64,000 nucleotides of DNA from Streptomyces malaysiensis subsp. samsunensis (lineage in GTDB: Bacteria > Actinomycetota > Actinomycetes > Streptomycetales > Streptomycetaceae). Every line of letters starts with the position of its first letter. Position 1 is the stretch's first letter. The notes beneath the pieces were generated by a model, which searched no databases, was not told the origin of the DNA, and saw nothing but the letters and a program-made list of their open reading frames with translations. The DNA is taken from NCBI RefSeq assembly GCF_024519315.1, contig NZ_JANIIC010000054.1:1-64000 (forward strand), read 5' to 3'. A program made the translations under genes and the position numbers. Below, in pieces: positions 6,957 through 14,950 of the stretch.

Positions 6957-9365
6957 TCAGCCGGTGTCAAGCGCACTGCGGATGCGCTCTGCCCGCACTG
7001 TGGATTCGGCGTCGTTGAACTCACTGAAAAGCCGGGCTGCCTCGAGCCGGTTCCCGTGAGCTTCTTCCGCGCTGCCGAGCGCGGCCAGCGTCGTCGCATA
7101 CTCGTCCAGGGATATCGCCAACCGCCATTGGTCACCCAGTGTCCGGCAGATCGAGATGGCTTGACGATGGAAGGCGACAGCTTGCTCAGGCCTCCCCATT
7201 TCGCGGTAGGTGCTCCCGGTGTGGCTCAACGACTCGGCTTCCATCTCGTGCACCCCGTCGCGATAGAGGGTGGCGGCCCGGTGGAACGAGATGAGGGCAT
7301 CTCGGTACCTGCGCGACACATACTGTGCCGGCCCGAGCGCCCCCAGCAGGGCTTGCCCCTCGCAATAGATGTTCGATGCCGCACGGGCTCTCTCGACGGC
7401 ATCCTCGGCAGCCGCCAAGGCGTCGTCGACGCGGCCCGATCCCAGGTGCGCGGCAGCCGCGATGCGCAGCGCGCTGCTCTCCCTCGCCGGGCTGTTCAGG
7501 GTCCGGGCCTGTGCGAGGGTCGACAGCGCGATGTTGAGGGCGGCATCGTACTCACCGAGCCCCAGATGCGCGTCTGCGAGGTGTTGCAGGACCGCGGTCC
7601 GGCGCTCCGAGTCACCGATGTCCTCGAAGATTGTGATGGCTCTGCGGAGGAGGGGACGGCCTTCTTCGAACTGGTGCCGACGCAGGTGATACCTGGCGAA
7701 GTAGGTGAGCACCGAAGCCAGCCCGGCCTTGTCGTCGATCTCCTCGAAGATCGATGCCGCGAGTTCGTAGCAGGTGCGTGCCTCATCGAGCCGGTAAAAC
7801 CCGTACTCAAGGATCACGGCGCGGTGGTGCAGCACCTCCGCCTCACCGAACCGGTCCAGGCCCCGCGCGCTGTTGAGAGCCATCGCGGTCAGCTCGAGCA
7901 TGTCCTCACTCAGGCTGAAGTAGTCACCGAACCGATGCCGGGCGATGGAGAGCTTCCAGGTCAGCTCGTCCAATCCGGAGTGGTTTGCGTGCCGGATGAC
8001 GAGACTGAGGTTCCTCCACTCCTCCTTGAACCAGCGCAACGCGTCCTCGTGCTCGGCGAGCGATACCAGCGCGTGGGTGACCTCGCCCGGGTCCGACAGC
8101 GGCGGTGGCCGACTGAATCCGACGGATGCGCTGGACGTGGAAGAAGCGGTGTGCAGATACCACGTCAGCACGCGCCTGAGGGCCGCGAGCCGGCTTTCCG
8201 GTGACTCCTCCCGGATCACCTCTTCCATGGCGTATGCGCGCAGCAGGTCGTGGAGCTGGTACCGCTCGTGAGTGGGCTGCTCCACAAGATGGGCGCCGAC
8301 GAGGACATCGAGGAGGTACCGGGTCCTGTTGACAGGGAGCGCGACGAGCGCGGCAACGCACCGCAGGGAGAAGTTGGGCGTGGGGAGGACACCCAGCATC
8401 CGGAATGCCCAGGCCGCCTCCTGTGGTAAACCCCTGAATGACCAGGCGAAGACCGAACGCACGGCCTCCTGCTCGTCGCCGTCTTCCGTGGACAGCGCGA
8501 ACCACAGCGAATATTTGTCGCGCAGGTCTTCTAGCAGAGCCGACAAGGGCATCCGAGGCCGGGCTGAGGCCCGTTCCGCCGCTATCCGCAAGGCAAGCGG
8601 AAGGCCCGCGCACAACGATGCCAGCTCGGAAAGCTCCTCGCTGGCGTCCTCTGAGCGGTACTCGGACATCGTCGATCGCAGGAGCTGCACGGCCTCCGTC
8701 TCCGGAAGCACTTCTACGGTTATCCGCCGTGCACCGACAAGGGCGACCAGGCCGGACAACATGGTGCGCGTCGTGATCACTACCACGGTGTGGGCCCCGC
8801 CGGGGAGTAGGGGGCGCACCTGTGAGGCGGTCGCGGCGTTGTCGAGCACGATGAGCATGTGCCTGTCCGCGACCAATGAACGATAGAGATTACTCCGGTT
8901 CTCCGCATCAACCGGAATGGCCGCCGGAGGGACGCCGAGCGCGCTCAAGAACCCTTCGAGCGCTTGCTCGGGTGCCACTGGCTCACCAGGGTCGTAGCCG
9001 CGGAGGTTCACATAGAGCTGTCCGTCGGGAAACCGGTCCTGTGCCCGGTGGGCCCAGCGCACCGCGAGCGATGTCTTGCCGACGCCCGGTTTCCCCACGA
9101 TGACGTAGACGCTCCCGCCCGTGGGCTTTTCCCGGTCCGCGGCAATCAACGCGTCGAGCCGTTCGAGCTCGTGCTGCCGATTCACAAAGCCGTACACGTC
9201 CCAGGGAAGTTGGCGGGGAGCGAAACCCTGGTCCGGTGCGGCTCCGTGGAAATGCACCCCACCGCTGATGTTCCGTGCTTGGATGAGATCTCTCGCGCTG
9301 CCGGACATCTCCGATCGGGTGAGACCACGGGCCTTCTCGCTGTTCTCCTCTTCCTTATTGCTCAT
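6957..9365 (-). CDS. NB-ARC / TPR STAND ATPase
   Basis: 802 residues. Near the N-terminus is the short QARNISGGVHFHG element seen ahead of many Streptomyces STAND proteins. An NB-ARC nucleotide-binding module follows, with P-loop GKPGVGKTS at 91-99, a Walker-B-like HMLIVLDNA near 160 and the GLPLALRIAAERA box typical of NB-ARC. The C-terminal half is a TPR array (for example AEVLHHRAVILEYGFYRLDE, YRDALISFHRAATLYRDG, YREMGRPEQAVAFHRQAISI). STAND ATPases act as ligand-triggered switches in regulation or defence. Unlike AfsR there is no SARP DNA-binding domain, and no effector domain is recognisable. ATG at 9365 has GGGAG seven bases upstream. The FGE-like gene ends 39 bases before it, so co-transcription is likely. 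Confidence 0.9.
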   Translation of the reverse strand: MSNKEEENSEKARGLTRSEMSGSARDLIQARNISGGVHFHGAAPDQGFAPRQLPWDVYGFVNRQHELERLDALIAADREKPTGGSVYVIVGKPGVGKTSLAVRWAHRAQDRFPDGQLYVNLRGYDPGEPVAPEQALEGFLSALGVPPAAIPVDAENRSNLYRSLVADRHMLIVLDNAATASQVRPLLPGGAHTVVVITTRTMLSGLVALVGARRITVEVLPETEAVQLLRSTMSEYRSEDASEELSELASLCAGLPLALRIAAERASARPRMPLSALLEDLRDKYSLWFALSTEDGDEQEAVRSVFAWSFRGLPQEAAWAFRMLGVLPTPNFSLRCVAALVALPVNRTRYLLDVLVGAHLVEQPTHERYQLHDLLRAYAMEEVIREESPESRLAALRRVLTWYLHTASSTSSASVGFSRPPPLSDPGEVTHALVSLAEHEDALRWFKEEWRNLSLVIRHANHSGLDELTWKLSIARHRFGDYFSLSEDMLELTAMALNSARGLDRFGEAEVLHHRAVILEYGFYRLDEARTCYELAASIFEEIDDKAGLASVLTYFARYHLRRHQFEEGRPLLRRAITIFEDIGDSERRTAVLQHLADAHLGLGEYDAALNIALSTLAQARTLNSPARESSALRIAAAAHLGSGRVDDALAAAEDAVERARAASNIYCEGQALLGALGPAQYVSRRYRDALISFHRAATLYRDGVHEMEAESLSHTGSTYREMGRPEQAVAFHRQAISICRTLGDQWRLAISLDEYATTLAALGSAEEAHGNRLEAARLFSEFNDAESTVRAERIRSALDTG

Positions 9366-9404
9366 TGCGCACTCCCGGCAGCTTCTGCACATTCATCGCG
9401 GCCT

Positions 9405-10727
9405 TCATCGCACCGGATAGACACATCGGAACCCAACCTCGTTGTGCCTGTCGGTGATGAGGTCCTTCCCCCGGTAGAAGGTCGCCAAGCATGGTGGCGG
9501 AGAGCTCCACGCGCCGCCCCGCAGGACGTGGAAGGCATCCTTCCGGTGCATGAATTCGAACGGCCTGCGCCCCCTGAAGAACGGGTCCATGTCCTCCCTG
9601 GTGAAGAAGTTGGTGCGCGTCAACTCCCAAATGTTGCCGGACATCTGGACAGCGCCGTACGGGCTGGCTCCTTCCGGAAAGCTGTCGGCACTGAGCAGCG
9701 GCTCCTGGGGAATGCTCTCGGTGTTGGCCGTCACGAGCGTCTCTTCGAGTTCACGCGCGTCCGACACCGTGCGCCCGAACGCTCGCTCGACATAGTTGCA
9801 CTGGTCCGGGAGAAAGTCGTTCCCCCACGGATAGACCCGCTCGTCGGTGCCCCGGGCCGTCTTTTCCCATTGGCTCTCGCTCGGCAGCGCTCCCCCGGCC
9901 CAGCGCGCGAAGGCCCAGGCGTCGTACCAGTCGATGCCGACGACCGGCAGGTCCGGACGATTGAACCTGCGGTCGTGCCAGTGGGCAGGTGTGTGGTCCT
10001 TGCCCGGATCCTGGTCCGGATGGTCGAACTCGGCACTCCCGGACACATCATCCAGGAATTCCGCGTACCGGGTGTTCGTCACCGCGAGACGATCGATGTA
10101 GAACTCCGGCAGATCGATTTCGTGGAGGACGCTGTCACTCTCGTCCATCTTGAATACGTTGTCGGGGCGCGGGAGGCCGCCCATGCGAAATGGCCCGGCA
10201 GGCACCCTTACGGCATCATCGTTGATTCGAGGGCGCCACATGGAATCGAGAAGGCGTCGGTGCCCCGCGAATACCGCATCCTCGATATTGCGTAATTCCC
10301 GGTGGTCACTTGACCCCAGAATGTTTCTCAGTGCCCTCTTCGTGAATGCCGCACCGCACCCGACCGGTTTTCCCTGGGCATTCGGATTGGTGAAATTGCT
10401 CGGCCAGCCCGTAATCCTGATAAGATCTTGGACGACGGGGAGCAGCCGGTGCTGTTCCGCCAGTTGGATGGCGGTGAAGGCAACCCAGTCAACCGGATCG
10501 TGCGTTGCCCTCTTGATCGCCGACACGGCGCGCGGGTCGCCGATATAGTGCTCGCTGAGCAGCTTCAGGCAGGCGGCTCGCACCGGCCAGTGTTCATGCT
10601 GCTCGGTCCAATCCAGGACTGTCGGCAACGCCTCGTCCGCGTCGCGGAGTACCCGCTCCCGTAAGAGCGGCAAGTCATCCGCTGATTGTCCTCGACCTTC
10701 AATGCCTGACACGGAGGAGTCCCCCAT
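9405..10727 (-). CDS. HEAT-repeat plus FGE-sulfatase (SUMF1-like) domain protein
   Basis: 440 residues. Residues ~20-140 look like short helical HEAT-type repeats (LPTVLDWTEQHEHWPVRAAC, DPVDWVAFTAIQLAEQHRLLP). Residues ~173-440 are a formylglycine-generating-enzyme/C-lectin fold: VRVPAGPFRMGG, EFYIDRLAVTNTRYAEFLDD, LPVVGIDWYDAWAFARWAGG, LPSESQWEKTARG, GAVQMSGNIWELT, HVLRGGAWSS and GFRCV. Canonical FGEs have two redox cysteines after the GG[SA]W/Y motif; here only one Cys (PPPC) lies in that stretch, so classical formylglycine formation is doubtful and a binding or structural role is possible. It starts three bases after the stop of the 30-residue peptide gene and precedes the STAND gene. Confidence 0.88.
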   Translation of the reverse strand: MGDSSVSGIEGRGQSADDLPLLRERVLRDADEALPTVLDWTEQHEHWPVRAACLKLLSEHYIGDPRAVSAIKRATHDPVDWVAFTAIQLAEQHRLLPVVQDLIRITGWPSNFTNPNAQGKPVGCGAAFTKRALRNILGSSDHRELRNIEDAVFAGHRRLLDSMWRPRINDDAVRVPAGPFRMGGLPRPDNVFKMDESDSVLHEIDLPEFYIDRLAVTNTRYAEFLDDVSGSAEFDHPDQDPGKDHTPAHWHDRRFNRPDLPVVGIDWYDAWAFARWAGGALPSESQWEKTARGTDERVYPWGNDFLPDQCNYVERAFGRTVSDARELEETLVTANTESIPQEPLLSADSFPEGASPYGAVQMSGNIWELTRTNFFTREDMDPFFRGRRPFEFMHRKDAFHVLRGGAWSSPPPCLATFYRGKDLITDRHNEVGFRCVYPVR

Positions 10728-10730
10728 AGA

Positions 10731-10823
10731 TCAATCCCACTTGCCTCCGCCCTTACCTCGTGACTCCAGCAGCCTTTCGAGTTCCCACATGTCGTCCGAG
10801 GTGACGTCAATATCGAAATCCAT
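10731..10823 (-). CDS. 30-residue acidic peptide, first gene of the FGE/STAND operon
   Basis: A short gene below the usual length cutoff. It begins MDFDIDV, continues through an acidic helix-like DDMWELERLLES and ends in a glycine-rich RGKGGGKWD. AGGGAG lies seven bases upstream of the ATG, as strong a ribosome binding site as any in the window. The stop is three bases before the FGE-like start, so translation is probably coupled. It has no cysteine, hence no CxPxR formylglycine site, and no signal peptide. Size, position and leader/core-like composition suggest a modified peptide or a small partner of the neighbouring proteins. Both ideas are inference; no family is recognised. Confidence 0.65.
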   Translation of the reverse strand: MDFDIDVTSDDMWELERLLESRGKGGGKWD

Positions 10824-10858
10824 AGATCGACTCCCTGTTGCTTCCCGCCATCATGGAA

Positions 10859-10887
10859 ACGATACTATGCGGTTACACTCCGCGTAA
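10859..10887 (-). promoter_or_regulatory. Candidate promoter of peptide/FGE/STAND operon
   Basis: On the minus strand TTACGC (10887-10882) and TATCGT (10864-10859) are 17 bases apart in a patch of lower GC, about 36 bases upstream of the peptide start. This would give a leader of roughly 30 bases. It matches a vegetative sigma-factor promoter only moderately, and no transcript data support it. Confidence 0.35.
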
Positions 10888-10979
10888 GGCTGGTTTACGT
10901 CGTGTGTACGCCCGCCGGACCGCCGCGTACGAGGGTCCGGCGGGGCCGGAATGACGACGCCGACCGGTTACTGGCTGGC

Positions 10980-11195
10980 TCAGGGGCGGTGGCCGGTCTT
11001 CAGGTCGCGTATGAACGCGGTCCAGGAGGCCGCCGCGACGACCAGCACCGGTCCATCGGTGCGCTTGCTGTCACGGACGGCGGCGACGCCGGGTATGCCG
11101 TCGGCCACCTCCACGCAGTTGCCACCCGCCTGATTGCTGTAGCTGCTCTTGCGCCACGCGGCGCCGTTCAGATCGGGACGGGACACTCGCTCCAC
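10980..11195 (-). CDS. DUF397 protein
   Basis: 71 residues with the DUF397 signature (AAWRKSSYSNQAGGNCVEVAD, then AAVRDSK and SWTAFI). DUF397 proteins are almost always encoded next to XRE-DUF5753 regulators, where they are thought to act as small partners of the regulator; mechanism is not established. GTG start within the 3' part of the XRE gene. The two frames overlap by 125 bases, longer than the usual few-base overlap. Confidence 0.88.
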   Translation of the reverse strand: MERVSRPDLNGAAWRKSSYSNQAGGNCVEVADGIPGVAAVRDSKRTDGPVLVVAAASWTAFIRDLKTGHRP

Positions 11196-12015
11196 GGTGG
11201 TTGCCCTCCATCACGGATCGGATCATGTCGAGTGACATGAGCGGGGGCAGAGACACCGCCCGCAGCCGATCGTAGGACAGCGCGTAGTGCTTCACATCCC
11301 GTGGTTCCTCGACGAGTTGACCGAAGTCAGCACCTTCTTTGTAGGCGACTTCGTCGTCGCCCGGCAGGGTCAGCAGGGTGAGGGACCCGCCCATTGCCTC
11401 GTGCCCGCCCTGGTCGAACGGCAGCACCTGCACGGTGATGCCCGGTTTGGCGGCTGCCTCCAGCAACCGGTACAACTGGGCTCGCATGACCGAGTGGCTA
11501 CCGATCGGGCGTCGTAAAACCGCCTCGTCCAGGACCACCCATAACTCCGGCCGGTCCGGTGAACGGAGTCGGTCCTGCCGTCCGAGGCGAGCGGTGACGC
11601 GTTCTTCCAACTGCTGCTCGCCGCTGAGCAGGGGGTCGAGGCTCAGTACGGCTCGTGCGTAGTCCTTCGTCTGCAACAGGCCGGGCACTACTTGCGCGGC
11701 GTACTCACGAATGGACACTGCCCGCTCCGCGTAGGCCATGAACGCCCGCGACCAGTCCGGGAACGCCTCCCGGTAGACGTACGGCCACATGTCCACGAGC
11801 AGGCTGTCCGCCCCGAGCACCGTGTCGAGCGTCCGCGCCAGCTCGAACGTCGGTTTCGCCCCGGAGGCGCGCTCGATCTGGGTGATCCGGGTGCTGACCA
11901 CATGCGTCCGCTCGCCCAGCTCGGCCTGGGTCAGACCGGCGGCCGTACGGAGTCTGCGGACCCGGGATCCGAAGAGGGCCGCCATCGATGAGCGGGGATC
12001 AACTTCTTTGACCAA
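11071..12015 (-). CDS. XRE-family regulator with DUF5753 domain
   Basis: 314 residues. The N-terminal Cro/C1-type HTH (VRRLRTAAGLTQAELGERTH, ITQIERASG) is followed by a DUF5753 domain (VPGLLQTKDYARAVLS, RPELWVVLDEAVL, VQVLPFDQGGHEA, VAYKEG). TTG start at 12015 with GGAAG seven bases upstream; the next in-frame ATG (11985) has no comparable site. The normal C-terminus seems to be extended: after residue ~270 the frame runs through DUF397 coding sequence as an Arg-rich tail, suggesting a lost stop. It is the first gene of a leftward run leading to the peptide/FGE/STAND genes and may regulate them. Confidence 0.88.
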   Translation of the reverse strand: MVKEVDPRSSMAALFGSRVRRLRTAAGLTQAELGERTHVVSTRITQIERASGAKPTFELARTLDTVLGADSLLVDMWPYVYREAFPDWSRAFMAYAERAVSIREYAAQVVPGLLQTKDYARAVLSLDPLLSGEQQLEERVTARLGRQDRLRSPDRPELWVVLDEAVLRRPIGSHSVMRAQLYRLLEAAAKPGITVQVLPFDQGGHEAMGGSLTLLTLPGDDEVAYKEGADFGQLVEEPRDVKHYALSYDRLRAVSLPPLMSLDMIRSVMEGNHRGASVPSRSERRRVAQEQLQQSGGWQLRGGGRRHTRRRRRP

Positions 12016-12030
12016 AACATCACTTCCGTT

Positions 12031-12052
12031 CCTTACGACCTGAAAGGTAAGG
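12031..12052. promoter_or_regulatory. Inverted repeat upstream of XRE gene
   Basis: CCTTAC and GTAAGG arms separated by ten bases lie 16 bases upstream of the XRE start, between it and the divergent ATPase gene. The position suits an autoregulatory operator, but assignment is by location only. Confidence 0.4.
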
Positions 12053-12153
12053 CGTCATGGCCTTTCGAGCGTAGACCCGCACCGCGATCCTTGGGCACGG
12101 AACGTCACGATGCGCACACGGTGCGAATCGTACGGACAATCGATCGGACGGAA

Positions 12154-12609
12154 ATGGACAACACCGTGCTGAAGACGACCACGGCGCCGGACCCCGAGCC
12201 CGAACTCCGGGAGCTCACCCAGCAGTTCCCCGCCATGCCGCGCGGGGCGCGTCTCGCGCGGCGGCTCGCGGTGCGGCGTATGGAGGAGTGGGGTTATCCG
12301 CCCGCGTCGGACGCGTCCTGCACGGTGGCCCTGCTGGTGGCGGAGCTGGCCTCGAACGCCGTACGGCACGGCCGCGTACCCGGGCGGGACTTCCGCCTCC
12401 GCCTCGCCTGCGTAGCCGCCACGCGGACGATCCGCATCGAGGTGTCGGACGCTCGCGAGGACCACCTCCCGGCCATTCCATCGGCGCTGACGGCCGATGA
12501 CGAATCGGGCCGTGGGCTCCTCCTGGTAGATCTGCTGGCCATCCGCTGGGGGACGACGCCTCGTATCCCCGTCGGTAAGACGGTGTGGGCGGAGTGCGGC
12601 GCGCCGTGA
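12154..12609 (+). CDS. ATP-binding protein, anti-sigma-factor kinase type (HATPase_c_2)
   Basis: About 151 residues of the GHKL serine-kinase/anti-sigma fold: ASDASCTVALLVAELASNAV contains the N-box (E/N), and SGRGLLLVDLLAIRWG is the G-box. Streptomyces encode many such single-domain proteins, related to SpoIIAB/RsbW, that modulate sigma factors. ATG at 12154 was chosen; GTG at 12121 and TTG at 12091 are in-frame alternatives and no start has a clear Shine-Dalgarno. Transcribed divergently from the XRE gene, which is the common arrangement in this genus and suggests functional association. Confidence 0.85.
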   Translation: MDNTVLKTTTAPDPEPELRELTQQFPAMPRGARLARRLAVRRMEEWGYPPASDASCTVALLVAELASNAVRHGRVPGRDFRLRLACVAATRTIRIEVSDAREDHLPAIPSALTADDESGRGLLLVDLLAIRWGTTPRIPVGKTVWAECGAP

Positions 12610-12619
12610 GGTGAAAAGG

Positions 12620-12656
12620 GGCGGCCCGGCGCCCTCTGAAGGGGTGCCGGGCCGCC
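12620..12656. terminator. Bidirectional terminator between convergent genes
   Basis: An 11-base perfect stem (GGCGGCCCGGC with GCCGGGCCGCC) around a 15-base loop lies between the convergent ATPase gene and the sugar permease gene. There is no long T-run, which is usual for Streptomyces terminators. Confidence 0.7.
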
Positions 12657-12674
12657 TGCCGTCGCGGGGTGCGT

Positions 12675-13556
12675 TTACTTCACCGCGCCCGCCATGACGC
12701 CCGCCACGAACTGGCGCTGGAAGGCGAAGAAGACCGCCAGCGGGATCAGCATCGAGACGAAGGCGCCGGGGCCGAGGATGTCGATGTTGTTGCCGAACTG
12801 CCGGACCTGCTGCTGGAGCGCGACCGTGATCGGCGGGTTGCCGCTGTCCGCGAAGATCAGGGCGACCAGCATGTCGTTCCAGACCCACAGGAACTGGAAG
12901 ATGCCCAGCGAGGCGATGGCCGGGCCGCCCAGGGGCATCACCACGCGCACGAAGAGCCGCAGCTCGCCCGCGCCGTCCAGGCGGGCCGCCTCCAGGAGCT
13001 CACGGGGGATCTCCGCGAAGAAGTTCCGCAGCAGGAAGATGGCGAAGGGCAGACCGAAGGCGGTGTGGAAGAGCACCACGCCCGTGGTGGTCTGGAAGAT
13101 GCCGACCTCGCCGAAGAGCTTGGCCACCGGGATCAGCGCGACCTGGACCGGGACCACCAGCAGGCCGACCACGACGAGGAACCACCAGTCGCGGCCGGGG
13201 AACTCCATCCAGGCGAAGGCGTAGCCGGCCAGTGCGCCGATCACCACGACCAGCAGAGTGGCCGGGACGGTGATCGCGAGCGTGGTCCAGAGGGAGTCGG
13301 TGATCTGCTGGTTGCTCAGCAGATTGTCGTAGCCGCTGAAGGTGAGCTGTCCGGGGTCGGTGAAGACCTTCCACCACCCCGAGAGGTCCACCTGCGCCGG
13401 GTCGCGCAGCGAGGACAGCAGCAGTCCGGCGGTCGGCATCAGCCACAGCAGGCCGATCAGGATGAGGACGACCCGCAGTGCCCCGCCGCCGGCCCGGGCG
13501 GCGATCCGCGCGACCGGGGACTGCTTCGCCTGTACGACCGTGTCCGCGCTGGTCAT
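12675..13556 (-). CDS. Carbohydrate ABC transporter permease, MalG type
   Basis: 293-residue inner-membrane permease with six predicted membrane segments and the EAA loop LLEAARLDGAGELRLFVRVV that contacts the ATPase. It ends in the VAGVMAGAVK tail typical of CUT1 family MalG-like subunits. ATG at 13556 overlaps the stop of the MalF-type gene (ATGA). It forms a three-gene importer with the next two genes; no ATPase gene is present, so a shared MsiK-type ATPase elsewhere is expected from family knowledge. Substrate is unknown. Confidence 0.92.
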   Translation of the reverse strand: MTSADTVVQAKQSPVARIAARAGGGALRVVLILIGLLWLMPTAGLLLSSLRDPAQVDLSGWWKVFTDPGQLTFSGYDNLLSNQQITDSLWTTLAITVPATLLVVVIGALAGYAFAWMEFPGRDWWFLVVVGLLVVPVQVALIPVAKLFGEVGIFQTTTGVVLFHTAFGLPFAIFLLRNFFAEIPRELLEAARLDGAGELRLFVRVVMPLGGPAIASLGIFQFLWVWNDMLVALIFADSGNPPITVALQQQVRQFGNNIDILGPGAFVSMLIPLAVFFAFQRQFVAGVMAGAVK

Positions 13557-14926
13557 CGGCGGCTCTCCCTTCGGATCCGGCGGATGTTGATGATCATGAC
13601 GGGCAGCACCAGCAACAGCAGCAGCACGGCGATGGCGCTGCCGAGGCCCTGGTTGACATCGGTGCCGAAGGACGACTGGAAGAGCTGGAGCGCCAGCACA
13701 TTGGCGTCGTCCTGCGAGGGGCCCGGCGCGATGATGTAGACCAGGTCGAAGATCTTCATCACGTTGATCATCAGTGTGACGACGACGACCGAGAGCACCG
13801 GTGCCAGCATCGGCACCGTGATCCGCCGGAAGACCTGCCACTCGTTGGCGCCGTCCATCCGCGCGGCCTCCATCAGCTCACGCGGCACCCCCGCGAGCCC
13901 CGCCGCGATCAGCACCATCGCGAAACCGGCCCAGATCCAGACGTACGAGCCGATGATGGCCGGGGTGACGATGGACGGGCCGAGCCAGTCCACGCCGTTG
14001 TACGGCTCGGAGAAGTTCCAGGCGGGCAGCCGTAGTTGGGCGCCCTCGGCCTTGGCGGGCAGGGTGTACGTACCGTCCGCCGCCGATGTCGTCCGGGCGA
14101 CGACCTTGCCGTCCTTGACCGCCTCGATCTTGACGTCGGCCATGGCCTTCTCGCCCTTGTCGATGGCGCCCTGCTCGCCACCGCCGCCCTTGGTGAAGTC
14201 GAACCAGACGGTGCCGGTCACCTTCCCGGACTCGGGCCCGGCGGCCGTGGCGTCCTGCGCCCCGCTGATGTCACCGCGCTTGGCCGCGACCAGCGGAATC
14301 GAGGCGGGGTCACCGGCGCGGACGGTGTCCTTGGTGGTGAACGAGCCGTTCGAGGACTCGTCCAGCCCGGCGGTGGGGCGCGGATGGGCGCCGGGGAACG
14401 GCGGCGACTCGCTGAAGGAGTCGTGCACGCTCACCCACATGGCGTTGGCCACGCCCTTGTCCGGGTCCTGCTCGTAGACCAGCCGGAAGATGATGCCCGC
14501 CGCCAGCATCGAGATCGCCATCGGCATGAAGACGATCAGTTTGAAGGCGGTGGCCCAGCGCACCCGTTCGGTGAGCACGGCGAAGATCAGGCCCAGGGCG
14601 GTGGAGACGGTCGGGGCCAGGATCAGCCAGATGATGTTGTTCTTGATCGCCGTCTTGGTGGCGTCGTCGGAGAACATCTCCTGGTAGTTGTCCAGGCCGA
14701 CGAAGCCGTTGCCCGAGGCGTCGAAGAAGCTCCGGTAGACGGAGTAGCCGATCGGATAGACGACGAGCGCCCCGAGCAGCACCAGGGCGGGCAGCAGAAA
14801 CACCGCCACCAGCCAGGGCCGGGTGCCCATGAGGCTCTTCTGCTTCTTCGCGCCCGGCCGTTTGGCCGGTGGGGCGGACGATGCCCGGCCAGGCGTGGCC
14901 GCGCCGTCCGCTGTCGCGGTCGACAT
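13553..14926 (-). CDS. Carbohydrate ABC permease, MalF type, with extracytoplasmic insertion
   Basis: 457 residues, much longer than the usual ~300. After the N-terminal segments (WLVAVFLLPALVLLGALVV and those up to about residue 170) there is an insertion of roughly 140 residues before the permease core resumes at IIGSYVWIWAGFAMVLIAAG. The insert contains a carboxypeptidase-regulatory/CNA-B-like strand pattern (GTVWFDF, ADVKIEAVKDGKVVA, TTSAADGTYTLPAK). The EAA motif (LMEAARMDGANEWQVFRRIT) is intact, so the protein should still couple to an ATPase. The insert likely lies outside the membrane and could dock the binding protein, as the MalF P2 loop does in E. coli. Confidence 0.9.
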   Translation of the reverse strand: MSTATADGAATPGRASSAPPAKRPGAKKQKSLMGTRPWLVAVFLLPALVLLGALVVYPIGYSVYRSFFDASGNGFVGLDNYQEMFSDDATKTAIKNNIIWLILAPTVSTALGLIFAVLTERVRWATAFKLIVFMPMAISMLAAGIIFRLVYEQDPDKGVANAMWVSVHDSFSESPPFPGAHPRPTAGLDESSNGSFTTKDTVRAGDPASIPLVAAKRGDISGAQDATAAGPESGKVTGTVWFDFTKGGGGEQGAIDKGEKAMADVKIEAVKDGKVVARTTSAADGTYTLPAKAEGAQLRLPAWNFSEPYNGVDWLGPSIVTPAIIGSYVWIWAGFAMVLIAAGLAGVPRELMEAARMDGANEWQVFRRITVPMLAPVLSVVVVTLMINVMKIFDLVYIIAPGPSQDDANVLALQLFQSSFGTDVNQGLGSAIAVLLLLLVLPVMIINIRRIRRESRR

Positions 14927-14950
14927 GATGTGGTTCTCCCGGTCGAGTCG

